Source of the DNA: Phoenix dactylifera
Taxonomy: Eukaryota > Streptophyta > Magnoliopsida > Arecales > Arecaceae
DNA: 64,000 nt
Assembly (NCBI RefSeq): GCF_009389715.1
Contig: NW_024067695.1
Location: 1,116,001 to 1,180,000, forward strand
Reading direction: 5' to 3'
How positions within the stretch are numbered: the stretch's first letter is position 1; every line of letters starts with the position of its first letter. Below, one piece after another: positions 1 to 9,928 of this stretch. The position numbers and the translations under genes are program-made. A model generated the notes under the pieces. That model was given only the letters and a program-made list of their open reading frames with translations, was not told where the DNA came from and searched no databases.

Positions 1-395
1 CGAAGTTAAAACCAACGGTGTAAGGGTTCGATTGTGATCCCGGAAAAACAATCGGGTGGTTCTAGTCGGTGAGCCTGTGAAAACCGACCGAGTTCGTTGT
101 GATCTCGTAAAAACAACAAGTTGGGTTGTGAACTTGTAAAACAACCAGCTGTAATCCAAGGAATTATAGTGAACTCCCAAGTGAAGCTTGGAGAGTGGAT
201 GTAGGAGCAAGGGTTAGCTCCGAACCACTATAAATTGGTTTGCGTTTGTGTTGGCTGCTGTCCTCTCTCTCTCTCTTCATTCACTTCATCTAGTAACTTA
301 ACTAATTTGCTTGCAATAGATTTAGTTAATTACTAATCATAGTTTTTAATTGGTCGAGAATTAATCCAAACCCAATTAACCCCCCCTCTTGGGTT
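1..395 (+). mobile_element. Copia (SIRE-like) LTR, 3' part only
   Basis: The stretch ends in a run typical of SIRE-type Copia LTR ends (around 372-395, C-rich run followed by CTCTTGGGTTG). At 199-232 it has the phrase GATGTAGGAGCAAGGGTTAG followed by CCGAACCACTATAA, which is common in the R/U5 part of plant Copia LTRs; a related phrase recurs in the LTR at 63115-63140. Degenerate ~30-bp internal repeats occupy 20-150. The 5' part lies outside the window, and the LTR abuts a LINE fragment. Family assignment is from remembered LTR hallmarks, so it is moderate. Confidence 0.5.
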
Positions 396-2264
396 GTCTT
401 CTTGGGCAACAGTTTCGGGCCGGGCGTCACTACTCCTTCATTTGGAGGGAGATCTCTTCTCATGCCCCTTTAGTGCTATCAGAGATCAAGTGGGCGATCG
501 GGGATGTACAGTCCATTGATGTCTTGGAGGATAGGTGGGTGACGGAGCTACCACTAGGTCGGATGCCAATGATGGTCGATGCGGCGAGGGTGGCCGGGCT
601 CAGAGTCAGCGATCTGCTCATCCCTGGAGAGGGCCGGTGGGATGAGGTGCCGATCAGGAAGGCATTTAGGATGCAGCTTGCCGAGAGGTTCATAGCTATC
701 CCACTACCTTAGGGTGCTTCGATGGACAGGCGTATTTGGGCAGCCACAGGAAGGTCCAGGGTGCGCTCTGTGGACCTATGTGCGGTGATGGTTGGCGAGG
801 CCTCTAGATGATTTGATGGTGGATGGATCTGGAGGATGCGGTATACCCCCGAGTGGCTTTGTTCACTTGAAAGGTGGCCTGCGATTATCTGCTGACCAGG
901 AGTCTGCTAGCTAGAAGGAGACTCAAGGTCTCTCCGATGTGCGTGGAATGTCCGAAGTCGGTGGAGACTGTCAGCCATGCTCTAATTGAGTGCCCACAGG
1001 CCGCATGGATCTGAAGGAGGGCCTTGTTCCCCTTACGGGGGCCCGCCGTGTCAATTGGAGATCTTATTCGGCTCGTGAGGTCTGCTACATAGTCCTCGAG
1101 CACTACTGGGTGAGATTTTGCTGCCGTCTACTTGGCTTATCATATCGAACTGGACAGAAATGAGAGAGTCTTCGAGGATCATCCTAGAGGTCCGTCGTGA
1201 GGAGGGCTCTCCGTTAGCCTGCAGAGGTTACTAAGGCTACCGTGTGGTTTCTTTTGGGATGGTTAGGGACATCTAGGACCCCTTCTCCGCTATAGTAGCA
1301 CCCAGGTATGTCCTTGTTTCTTGGGTGCCCCCACCCCTGGCCAACTCAAGGTAAATTTCAACAGTAGCTTGCCTATGGGTGGAGACAGAGCTGGAATGGC
1401 GTTCGTAATCAAAAACCAGGATTCCAGATTGGTCGCTGCAAGGGGGGTGGGGTGGGGGTGGGGCGGGGGGTGGTGCAGGTGTTAGTTTTTGGGGCGGAGA
1501 TAAGGGCAGTGTGGGAGGGACTCTCCTACGCGAGACAAGTGCTTGAGGCGAAGCGTATCATCCTTGAGGATGACTCATCCGAGGTGATTGAGTACATCCT
1601 GGAGACGGGGCGGGGGGCTGAGCATCCACTTCTGCACGGCATCCGGTGATTGCAAAGGGAGTGTTGTGCCTTCCAAACCGTGCACGTGTTTCATAAGGCA
1701 ATCAGAGCTGCTGATTGGATCATGTTGAAAATTTATCATAATCAAAATAGATCGAAATAAACTTATTTGTTGTAGATCGGATTGTATCACCAGTTTTCAA
1801 TCGAATCACAAGTCGTAAGCGTAATTATAGAATTGAAAAACACTTGCTGATCACAACTCAAAAACCCTTTTTGCCAGAAAAAAATATGGAAAAAGATTAC
1901 TCTGCTTTTTGGTTTTTCTTTGTACGTTGTTTTCCCTTCTCTCTTCTTAATTTTTTCTGTTTTGCAACTATCAGTATATATAGAGACAGAAAATAACGGC
2001 CTTTGGTAGTTATGAGATATCCAACATGTGTCATTGAAGGGTTGTTTTCCTTCAAATAAAATGGATCGGGTCGACCCATCATGGGCGGATCGACCCGACT
2101 CCAAAAACTAATAGGTCGCCTTTTTTGCTGTCCCCCATTCTGGAGAGATGCTCTGGACTGGGCATGCTTCTGTTTCTTCATCACTGTGTAGTCTACTTTC
2201 TAGTGATTCAGCTAGCTGTGTTCATATAAGATTGGTGTGAGTAGCCGATGTACCAAAAAAAAAA
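396..2264 (+). mobile_element. L1-type LINE, 5'-truncated copy (ORF2 C-terminus to poly-A)
   Basis: Frames here encode the C-terminal part of a plant L1 ORF2. The stretch at 389-712 contains YSFIWREI and a segment rich in DRWVTELPLGR, which aligns with the two other LINE copies in this window (16414-18039 and 22084-30509). A zinc-binding zf-RVT-like stretch follows near 880-1010, then RNase H from about 1330, ending at 1720 with a segment that resembles the H-x(6)-GAADW end of the other copies. The reading then resumes after an inserted solo LTR (1723-2113) and closes with a 3' end at about 2230-2264 (GTGAGTAGCCGATGTACC plus A10). Several stops and frameshifts show it is dead. No target-site duplication was found, because its 5' junction with the LTR fragment is unclear. 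Confidence 0.75.
1723..2113 (-). mobile_element. Small solo LTR (Copia-like) inside the LINE
   Basis: About 390 bp interrupts the RNase H region of the LINE. On the minus strand it starts TATTAG (a plausible decayed TGTTAG) and ends TTTTCAACA. It contains a TATA-like CTATATATACTG near 1975-1986. Flanking 5-mers are GATCA (1718-1722) and GGTCG (2114-2118), which agree at three of five bases and would be an aged target-site duplication. No internal retrotransposon region is present, so it looks like a solo LTR left by recombination. Family is inferred from size and ends only. Confidence 0.55.
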
Positions 2265-2582
2265 CAATGTAGATCATCATCGTTGTTACGAACTGACGGA
2301 GACTCCGTCACCAGAAGGAATCTCTGCGAATCTCTTGATTTGCTGGGGTATGATGCTTGTCGTACACCTGTGGACGGGTAGACCATTTCCCGGCCCGTTG
2401 TGAGGACTCATGCTATTTATGGATGATGGAATTGGGCAAGTCCTAACCCAACCATTCTTGCTATTTTCAGCGGGATGCAGGATAAATGTGCTGCATGTGA
2501 CAAGATTTGACCAACATACATTATGTTGCGCGCTTTCCTCTTGTCAAACGTGCAGCCTTAGCACGTATGGCATGAAATCGGG
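2265..2582. other. Intergenic, no gene seen
   Basis: Unremarkable sequence between the LINE tail and the hAT element. No open frame, RNA gene or repeat structure was recognised. Confidence 0.5.
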
Positions 2583-2590
2583 GCTTTAAT

Positions 2591-3771
2591 TAGGGTTGTT
2601 AACGAGCCGAGCCAAGTCTCTGCGGGCTCAGTTCGGCTCGTTCCATAAAAATTCAGGCTTAGGCTTGGTACCAAGCTCTGTATTGGGCTCGGGCTCGCTT
2701 GACACAGCCTGGCTCGGGCTTGAGCTCGTAAGGCTCGTTTGCTCGAGCCCGCCCCATCCCAGCCCGAGCCTGCCCCATCCTAGATGAAGCCCGCCCCATC
2801 CCCATCCCCATTAGCGGTTCGTCAGAGGAGAGGAACAAAGAAAAGAAAGAAAGAAAGAAAAGAAGAAGGAGAGAAGAAAGAAGGGGACGGCCGTGAGCAC
2901 CGCCGACACAGGCATCGGCCGCGGGCATGGCCGCCGGCGCCGCGAGCTCGGCCGCAGGGGAGGGAGTGAAAGCTGGGGGGTAGGGGGAACCTCGCCGCGG
3001 GAACGGCCGGATGGGGCACGGGGGTTGGGGTGGCGGCGCTTGTTGCCGCCCCCGCCGGGGGCAACAGCATCGGGGGCAGAGAAGGGAGAGGAGGAGGCGT
3101 AGGAAGGGTACCAGAGACGGGTGCAGAGGTGGAGGGGAGGGTGTCGTCGTCGTCCTCGTCGTTCTCGTCCTCGGAGAGCTGGGATCGGGATTCGGGTGTA
3201 CGGCGTCGTTGTCATCGTCGTTCTCGTCGTCGTAGCTATTGTCGGAGGGAAGGGCCGAGAGGGGGGCATCGGGTTTGGGTTTAGGGGCGAGGAGAACAGA
3301 GTCATGGGTGGGGGTGGAGCCGTGGAGCAGTGGAGGTGGGGTTGGCTAGTTGGGAATGCTCTAGAGAAACCGAGAAGAAAGGAGATTTAAATTGATTAAC
3401 GGGTTGGTTCGGGTTAACGGGATGAGTCCGAATCCGAACTAATCTAATTCAATTTAAAGAAATTAAATGGATTTGGGTTAGCCCGGGTTGGGTCTGATCT
3501 AAATCCAATTGGGTTCAATCAGATTGGGATTTAAATTGATTAAGCCAAATAAAATTTAATTGGGTTGAGTTCAAATTTAATTGGGATCCAATTAAATTGT
3601 AATTGGACTGAGCCCTAATTTGGGCTCGTGAGCTGCTCGGGCTCGGATTTAAACGAGCCTCATTTTGGGCTCGGGTTCGAGCTCGTTTGATTAATGAGCC
3701 GAGCTCGAACCGGGCTTTTACCGAGCCGGGCCTGAGCCGAGCCCGAGCAGCTTGGCCTGTTGACAGCCCTA
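2591..3771. mobile_element. Non-autonomous hAT transposon (1,181 bp) with 8-bp TSD
   Basis: The ends are imperfect terminal inverted repeats: TAGGGTTGTTAACGAGCC at 2591 and, read from the other end, TAGGGCTGTCAACAGGCC at 3771. This resembles the TAGGGRTGTCAA type of plant hAT elements. A perfect 8-bp duplication GCTTTAAT flanks it (2583-2590 and 3772-3779), the length expected of hAT transposases. Subterminal sequence is full of GAGCC/GGCTCG motifs. The middle (about 2780-3390) is strongly GC-rich with purine runs and CTC/GTC repeats and encodes only low-complexity frames. No transposase (RNase H-like or hATC dimerisation segment) is visible, so it would depend on an autonomous element. Confidence 0.88.
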
Positions 3772-3779
3772 GCTTTAAT

Positions 3780-5298
3780 ACAGCATAGCGTTTCTTTATA
3801 CAAGAGAGCTACAACCAGTCATTTGCTAATAATCACAGCTTAATTCACCCAATATGTGGCAATCTGGTGACAAGCACGGGCGGGGTTAGTGGTATCCGTC
3901 GACCCTGCCAGTGCTCAGCCAACCACCGATGAACAAAATGGTGTTTTATTTCTTTGTATACTTAAGCGAAGCCTCGTGACAAATTTTCTATTAGATTGGA
4001 CCTAGTTTGATTCTTATTAACTTTAACATATTTCGTATATATTGACCAGTCACGGAAGTTTTCAGAGGGAGTGCACTATGATTGATATATTCATAATGAA
4101 ATGTTATATAATACCCCGCGCACATTTCCGTAACATCCATTACGTAATATGTACATTGTTTAATATATGTCTAATAAGAAAAATGTTTTTAAAATCCAAC
4201 TCCTTTTAAACCTGTTGAAAAGCAAATTTTTATTCCGCAAATAGCAATTTCAGATGCTGGGGTCATATTGCAGCGTAATCGGAACGCTTTTTATTTGGAA
4301 GGGAATCGAAGACCTATACGCTATACTATCATAAGATATAAATTAAATACAGCATTGACCAAATCTTGGAACGTTTCGGTCAACCCATAGCTAACTTTAG
4401 GACATTATCAAAGGAACTCGCCTTTTTCCTTCATTATATATCAATGCCGTTAAAACACCAACGTCTAATTTGGCCGCAACAACCTGTGTCAAACTTCAAA
4501 AGTCGTCATTTGCTCCCGATCTGGAGGAACTTACTTGTCAGTATAGTTTCAATCATTTTTTTATACTTTAAGAATGGTTCTACACTCTTATTTTAGTAGA
4601 AATACAGTGGAAGTGCCACTATCCCTCATGGATATCATGAACTTGTTTTTATCGGAAGAAAGCGCCTAGCTGTAGAATGCCACGCTAGTGGGAGTAAATC
4701 AAATATGGTGGCCTAAAATATAGAATAAATACCGAAAGAAAAAGAAACAGTAGCAAGAAAAAGATGCTAAGAGGAATTTAGAAGTGAGTAAAAGCATTAT
4801 ATTAAAAAAAAAAAAAAAACATCACGCCAGTGGAATTAAAAAAATTTGTATATTGAGCCTAAGGCTTAATCTAAGTTCATACGAACCAGTACATAAAAAC
4901 AAAAATTCTTTAAAGAACGTGATAGCTCCAAAATATAGGCCATGGTGATGAAAAATACATCTGAAAATAGCAAACTGTTGGAGATAAATCAGTGTCCATA
5001 TTAAAAAATCACATAGCTCATAGCTCAGCATGCATATATACTTGCTTATCAAGCACAAGTTACAGCTTTTACAAGTTACCTCAATAATGCAATTTATAGA
5101 TAGCAGTTGTAACACGTCATACTCTCGACAACCACATGTCAACAGTCCTGATTTATTCGCTCAACAACGAACCAAAGTTGATGACACTATGGAGGCTACC
5201 CTATGAACTAATGATTTCAACTGACTCAGTCACACATAATAAACAACGGCCAAACATATGGAAAACGTCTAAGAGAGCAAATCATGTGACCGTAGAAC
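3780..5298. other. Intergenic, AT-rich; includes 3' flank of the next gene
   Basis: AT-rich sequence with an A17 run at 4804-4820 and no frame resembling a known protein. The part nearest 5298 should hold the 3' untranslated region of the minus-strand gene that ends there; no clear polyadenylation signal was singled out. Confidence 0.4.
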
Positions 5299-6969
5299 CT
5301 ACGAGTCCCATATGGGTCCGAATGCGGGTATACCAACAGCCTTGCAAGCATCAACGACATCCCTACTGCCCTGGGGATTGCTGGTCACCACCACCACCTC
5401 TGCCTTCCAATTCCTGGCGGCATCAATGGTCATCTGTGCAACATTTGGCCGACCGGACACGGCAGTATCATGTACTATCACCTTCTCCTTTGGATGACCA
5501 CTCATCATCTCCTTGATCTCCTTCCCAAAGTTTTGCTCAACCCCCTTGGTCACCCACACCACGCACACGTCCGCAGCACACGGCTGCAGCAAGAACGATA
5601 GGAACACACAAATTCCGGACCCAGTTGCGACCAACACCGCTCTGCTGTACATGTTCACCAGATAGGGAAGGCCAGCGAAGCGAACTCCTCGGACCCAAAG
5701 ATGGTTCGGTGGGTCCGAGACCAAACACCTGGTGAAGTCCCCGACGGCGCCCGCCAGCATCATGTGCCCATCCTTGCCGTCAGATATGATGCCGAAAGCG
5801 TGCCACTCCGATAAGGGCAACCTACTAATCCTCCCCAGTATGCCGGCTTTGATTCCTCCGGCGAACTTTATAATGGACGCATGGCCGGATGGAGCAGTGA
5901 CCGAGACCGGGACTCGTCTCACCGTCAGCCACGGGAGGATGGTGAAGATGGTGATGGCCACAGTGAGCCAGAGCTCTTGTCGCTTCGCGAGCCTGGAGCC
6001 TTTAAGATTGTCGTAAGATTTGGTGGCTGGATCATAGCCAACCGTGAGGACGACGTACACCCAGAGGAGCGCGAGAGCCGTCCACCCAGCAAACCTGTGA
6101 GTCCGCTCGAAGACGTTGTGGTGGAGGTGGCGGACAAGCGGGAACGCGGCCATGCAGGAAAAACACAGTAGTGATAGAATGGTGGAAGCGACTGCGATGA
6201 TCTCGTCAGAGGTGTTTTCGCGGTGATTCAGGGTGAGGACGAGAGCATAGATGAGCCATGCGACGGATGAGATGCCGCAGCTGCTGTGGATTCCACCGAT
6301 GGATTGGAGGAAGGAAGTGGCGGCGGTCTTGATGAAGAGAGGAACCCAAGGCCTCCCTAGCACCTTAACAGCGAGCCAGAAGACGATACGGAGAAAGGCC
6401 TCGCTACGGCAAAGAGTGAGGGCTAAGATGTTATAAATAGCGAAGGCTGCTGCTCTTTTCTTGGCATAGGGGAAGTGGCCGGTGATGGCGAGAGCCACCC
6501 CAATCATGTTGAGGGTGAAACAGACGGCGAAGAGGCGCTTGTACACCGTGAAAAGTCCCTGGTCAAGCAGAATAATAGAGAGGCGCGACTCTGATGGCTT
6601 GCTCTTCCTCACAGAAGGGTTTCTTTTGGTTGCTTGTATGGGTTGCTCAGCTTCCTTGGCTTGTTGTTTCTCGATATCGTTGGCGACTTGTAGTGCATCA
6701 TTCGATGGGAAGGCGTCGCCTTCTTCTACGTCGTCGTCATCGAGATCACAGAAATGGCTACTGGATCGGCTTGCGGTCCTTCCGAACTCAGATAAAGTGG
6801 GGAAGACTTTAAATGAGCTTCGTTGAGTCCATGGGAGCCAGACAGGCCGGTCGCTGCAGTTCTCTTGGCTTGGAGGCTCCATGTCAAATGGGCTGCCTTG
6901 TCGGGGTTTAACTTCGAATGAAACCCATCTGCAGCTAGAAAACCTAGGCACCTTGTTAAGATCTTCCAT
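5299..6969 (-). CDS. Ferric-reductase/NOX-like integral membrane protein, 556 aa
   Basis: An uninterrupted frame encodes a protein with a charged, acidic N-terminal region (residues 1-130, with DLDDDDVEEGD near 75-85). About six to seven hydrophobic segments follow between residues 145 and 350, containing several histidines (H228, H281, H283, H284, H291). A C-terminal half then resembles flavin/NAD(P)H-oxidoreductase modules: EWHAFGIISDG at 388-398 recalls the FAD-binding HPF motif, and VATGSGICVFLSFLL at 447-461 recalls the nucleotide-binding loop. This is the overall plan of the ferric reductase/NADPH oxidase superfamily and of fungal TmpA-type membrane flavoproteins. The substrate is unknown, and haem or flavin binding is inferred only. 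An upstream in-frame ATG at 7107 lies inside the TATA box, so the start at 6969 (MEDLNKVPRF) is preferred. No introns are needed. Biochemical role is unassigned. Confidence 0.85.
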   Translation of the reverse strand: MEDLNKVPRFSSCRWVSFEVKPRQGSPFDMEPPSQENCSDRPVWLPWTQRSSFKVFPTLSEFGRTASRSSSHFCDLDDDDVEEGDAFPSNDALQVANDIEKQQAKEAEQPIQATKRNPSVRKSKPSESRLSIILLDQGLFTVYKRLFAVCFTLNMIGVALAITGHFPYAKKRAAAFAIYNILALTLCRSEAFLRIVFWLAVKVLGRPWVPLFIKTAATSFLQSIGGIHSSCGISSVAWLIYALVLTLNHRENTSDEIIAVASTILSLLCFSCMAAFPLVRHLHHNVFERTHRFAGWTALALLWVYVVLTVGYDPATKSYDNLKGSRLAKRQELWLTVAITIFTILPWLTVRRVPVSVTAPSGHASIIKFAGGIKAGILGRISRLPLSEWHAFGIISDGKDGHMMLAGAVGDFTRCLVSDPPNHLWVRGVRFAGLPYLVNMYSRAVLVATGSGICVFLSFLLQPCAADVCVVWVTKGVEQNFGKEIKEMMSGHPKEKVIVHDTAVSGRPNVAQMTIDAARNWKAEVVVVTSNPQGSRDVVDACKAVGIPAFGPIWDS

Positions 6970-7105
6970 GGCCAAAGAGTTGGGGAGGGCGGGAAGGAGA
7001 GGGGGAGAGAGAGTGAGAGATAGCCTGGAAGCAAGGAGTGGAAAGGATGGCGGGATTGAAGGATGCAAGTTTGCCTTGAGGGAGGAAGTCGAGCGGGGTG
7101 GTGTC

Positions 7106-7112
7106 ATATATA
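7106..7112 (-). promoter_or_regulatory. TATA box of the ferric-reductase-like gene
   Basis: On the minus strand the sequence reads CTATATATG. Transcription would start about 30 bp further on, near 7075-7085, giving a 5' leader of roughly 110 nt to the ATG at 6969. The TATA box contains the ATG of the longest open frame, which argues against that ATG as the start codon. Confidence 0.65.
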
Positions 7113-7129
7113 GACGTGAACGCGCGGCC

Positions 7130-7640
7130 CTTGGAATAGTATATTAAGTATGACTTAGTCCACCTACTAACGATAACAGTTTCGAGCGCATAAAAGATGA
7201 CATTCCGGCCTTTGCAGTTAATTATTTTAGAAATTTGACTAGGGCGGCAGGCCAGTATGGGTTTCCGGTGACACCTCCGCAAGTAGGAACCATAAGCCTA
7301 TACTCGCCTGCACATGTCCGCCTGTGGCTGGGCGGTCGGGGCAAGGGAGAAGGTAGGTTGGGACGGATCCGAGCGGATAAAACGATAAAAATAATTTTTT
7401 TATATAAATTAATTAAATAAAAAATATAAAAATAAAATTTGGTATTTTATATAATATTTATAGCTGCAACCGGGTCGGGCCATGCCTTTACCCAAAGGGG
7501 TTCTAAATTTTTTTGAAGTTTTGAGTCGAGCTTAGATCTGAATTTTTTTTAAAAAATATAGATTCAAATCCAACCTGAGCTTAGGTTCGAGCATGAAACC
7601 TAATTGGGTGTTAATGTATCTGGAGATACGAATAACTCGG
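7130..7640. other. Intergenic, AT-rich
   Basis: Contains A/T runs (7380-7460) and short GGTTCGAGC-like stretches of the kind seen near hAT ends, but no paired ends could be defined. No gene seen. Confidence 0.35.
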
Positions 7641-7644
7641 TCTC

Positions 7645-7860
7645 TGGTTTTCAAAGGATTCTCTTCATCTTCAGGCATTTTGTGATTCGGATTGGGCTGG
7701 CAATCCCGATGATCGGCGATCTACTTCCAACTATGGTGTTTTTTTTGGTCCCTACTTAGTTTCATGGTCTGCCAAGAAACAATCTGTGGTTTTTCGGTCA
7801 AGTACCGAGGGTGAATATAGGTCTCTTGCTCTTGCCTCAGCAGAGTTAATAAATAAATCC
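7645..7860 (+). mobile_element. Copia RNase H fragment
   Basis: A short frame reads [17 protein letters not shown], then [11 protein letters not shown] and [12 protein letters not shown]. This is the standard C-terminal RNase H block of Ty1/Copia polyproteins. No LTRs or other domains lie nearby, so it is an isolated fossil fragment. Confidence 0.85.
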
Positions 7861-8476
7861 TGTATATCAAGAATAGCCGTCCTTTTGGATTCTCAGAAAA
7901 AAATAAATTGCTTAGGATTTCTCTTGATTGGGGAAAATGGGAATTTTATCGTGAAACGGTATCGTGCGATGAAAGATCACGAGCCGCCCCACCAGTATAT
8001 TTATTATCATTGTAATTTACATAAGTTATGCCAGTTATGTTCTGGATGTGATCCATCCATGCACAAGCCGGCATTCGTTCCATTTGTTCAGTAATTTTCT
8101 TTCCACAGTTAGCATCGTAAATCCCATCGTTCGCATCTGAGATGTTGATAATTAAACTGACCAATTCTCAGTCAGTGTATGCCAACTTTTAGCTGATAAT
8201 ATGCTGTTTTCTCTGTACATTCCGTGAGGCCTTTTCTAGCAGGGATATTGGTGCATCTTATGCTCCTCGGATAATTTGATCGACCACTGCAGCATAAGAC
8301 ATATGTTATATCTCTCCAATGTGTGAGATAAGCATGTATGACACATTCGTATGTTGATTCTACCCCATATGTTGTATTCGTATGTTGATCGACCAAAACG
8401 CGCGCTTCTCTGGGTAGCAACATCGTATATATATACTTTTTTAAAAAATCAAAAATTATTTCTTTGGTAGAGAGTT
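7861..8476. other. Intergenic, no gene seen
   Basis: Contains a short imperfect repeat (TTCGTATGTTGAT at about 8345 and 8376) and no recognisable coding sequence. Confidence 0.35.
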
Positions 8477-8638
8477 ATGCCATTGAAGGCCAAAGCTCCT
8501 CTCTTTTGGCTCTTGCTGTACAACAATTTGTCAACTGTGGATAACCTTCAGAAACGGTGCTGGGGACGAGCAACATTGTGTGCTCTGGATGAGACTCCTG
8601 TGTACCTACTCCTAAGATGTTTTGTTAGGCCTCTTTGA
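8477..8638 (+). pseudogene. LINE zf-RVT (reverse-transcriptase zinc-binding) fragment
   Basis: A 53-residue frame reads LKAKAPLFWLLLYNNL, then STVDNLQKRCWG, and ends in C-x2-L and L-x2-RCF. This matches the zf-RVT segment found between reverse transcriptase and the C-terminus of plant LINE ORF2 (typical pattern FxWLxxxxxLxTxDNLxxRxW, C-x-L-C, E-x3-HLxxxC). Some of the usual cysteines are missing. It is not an obvious piece of the L1 family in the rest of the window, so it is probably a remnant of a different LINE. It lies in a stretch otherwise free of LINE domains. Confidence 0.7.
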
Positions 8639-8639
8639 C

Positions 8640-9928
8640 TCACCCGAGATATGTCGCATCTTTATTGGCAAAAAATCTTCTGGTCACGCCCCAAACTCAT
8701 CATCCAGATTGTCCACATGACAAGGCCATAGGATCCTTCGGCCACAGCTTTGCCGATGATAGTGGCCGGCCAGCATGAGAAAGAAAGGAGGAAGACAAGA
8801 TGAATCATGGGAGAAATTGGCCTAGATCATAGCCAATCTCTCCGACCGATAGCCACATGATCTCATAGATTTCGGGAGGTGGCGAAGCTCAGCCTATTAC
8901 GGCGGCCAGTGGCAGTGCACATGGGAGAAAGGAGACGCCGAAATAGGGCACCATATTTTGGATTGAATTCCGGTGATTATCCAGCTCAAATCAAAGGAAT
9001 AAATGGCCTAAAGCAAAAGAAAAGAGGAGAGAGAGAAGTTAGAAAATCTTACCTCGGTCTAGCGAGGTTTTGAGGGCTCCTTTTAGAGACGAATTGAGGA
9101 AAAAGATTCGGCGAACGAACGTCGAGATTGAAGGTGATTCTTAGACTTACCATGGATGGTCTTTAAAGAAGAAGGAGGAGGAGTTAAATAGACAAAATCC
9201 TAGAGTTCTAATCAAAATCGGATTGCCTAAATATTTTTGATTTATTGGAAATTGAATAAAAAAGAAGACTCCTACTAGAAGAAGAAGCCCATGCCGCAGC
9301 GCGACCTCATGGGCTGATTATTTTTTGGTGGTGTAGCTGTTGACCCGATGCTTTGTTTGGTTTCATCTTGTCATCTTTATTTACAGGTTGTGTTCTATTG
9401 TTAAGCAGTGCAGGGTTTTGAAATCAAGGTATCTTTTTTCCAGATGTCAGTTGTGCAGTGTGATTCATTAAAGACTTTTTCTTAAGACTTTTCCGTATTC
9501 GATGTTAGTGCTTGTTCTAGCAAAATTAAGCTAATCCAAAATTTGCAGTCCACTAGGTATTCATCTTGGTCATAAAATACGATTCCTCTCGCTCTCCCCC
9601 GCCTCCTGTACAAATAATTTTGATCGTTAATGTACTAAAAAGTAAAATCAAAGCATCATGCAGTTGCACGTACAGTAACCATTAATTATTATTTATAATT
9701 GGGGCTTGACGAAGTTCACAAAGACAAATAATCCAGTGAATTAAAAACCAATAATGAAAAACAAATTTGAAATGGCTTCATGAACTCTGTAATGCCATGA
9801 GTCTTACGACTATTAAGAAAATGGGATAGGCCTGACATGCACATTATTATTAATTCATTTGGTTCTCTGTTTTCAACATCTTGGTTAGTGGCATCGTATA
9901 TACATGTATCACCCTTGGGTTTGAAGTC
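8640..9928. other. Intergenic; 3' flank of the phospholipase gene
   Basis: No gene seen. GA-rich patches occur at 9010-9040 and 9160-9190. The last few hundred bases before 9929 should contain the 3' untranslated region of the minus-strand phospholipase gene. Confidence 0.4.

Noticed and set aside
2811-3305. 164-codon minus-strand open frame
   Set aside because: Low-complexity Pro/Arg/Thr sequence inside the GC-rich centre of the hAT element; no domain and overlapping open frames on both strands as expected from base composition.
6970-7107. Extra 46 N-terminal codons of the ferric-reductase-like protein
   Set aside because: The ATG at 7107 lies within the likely TATA box.
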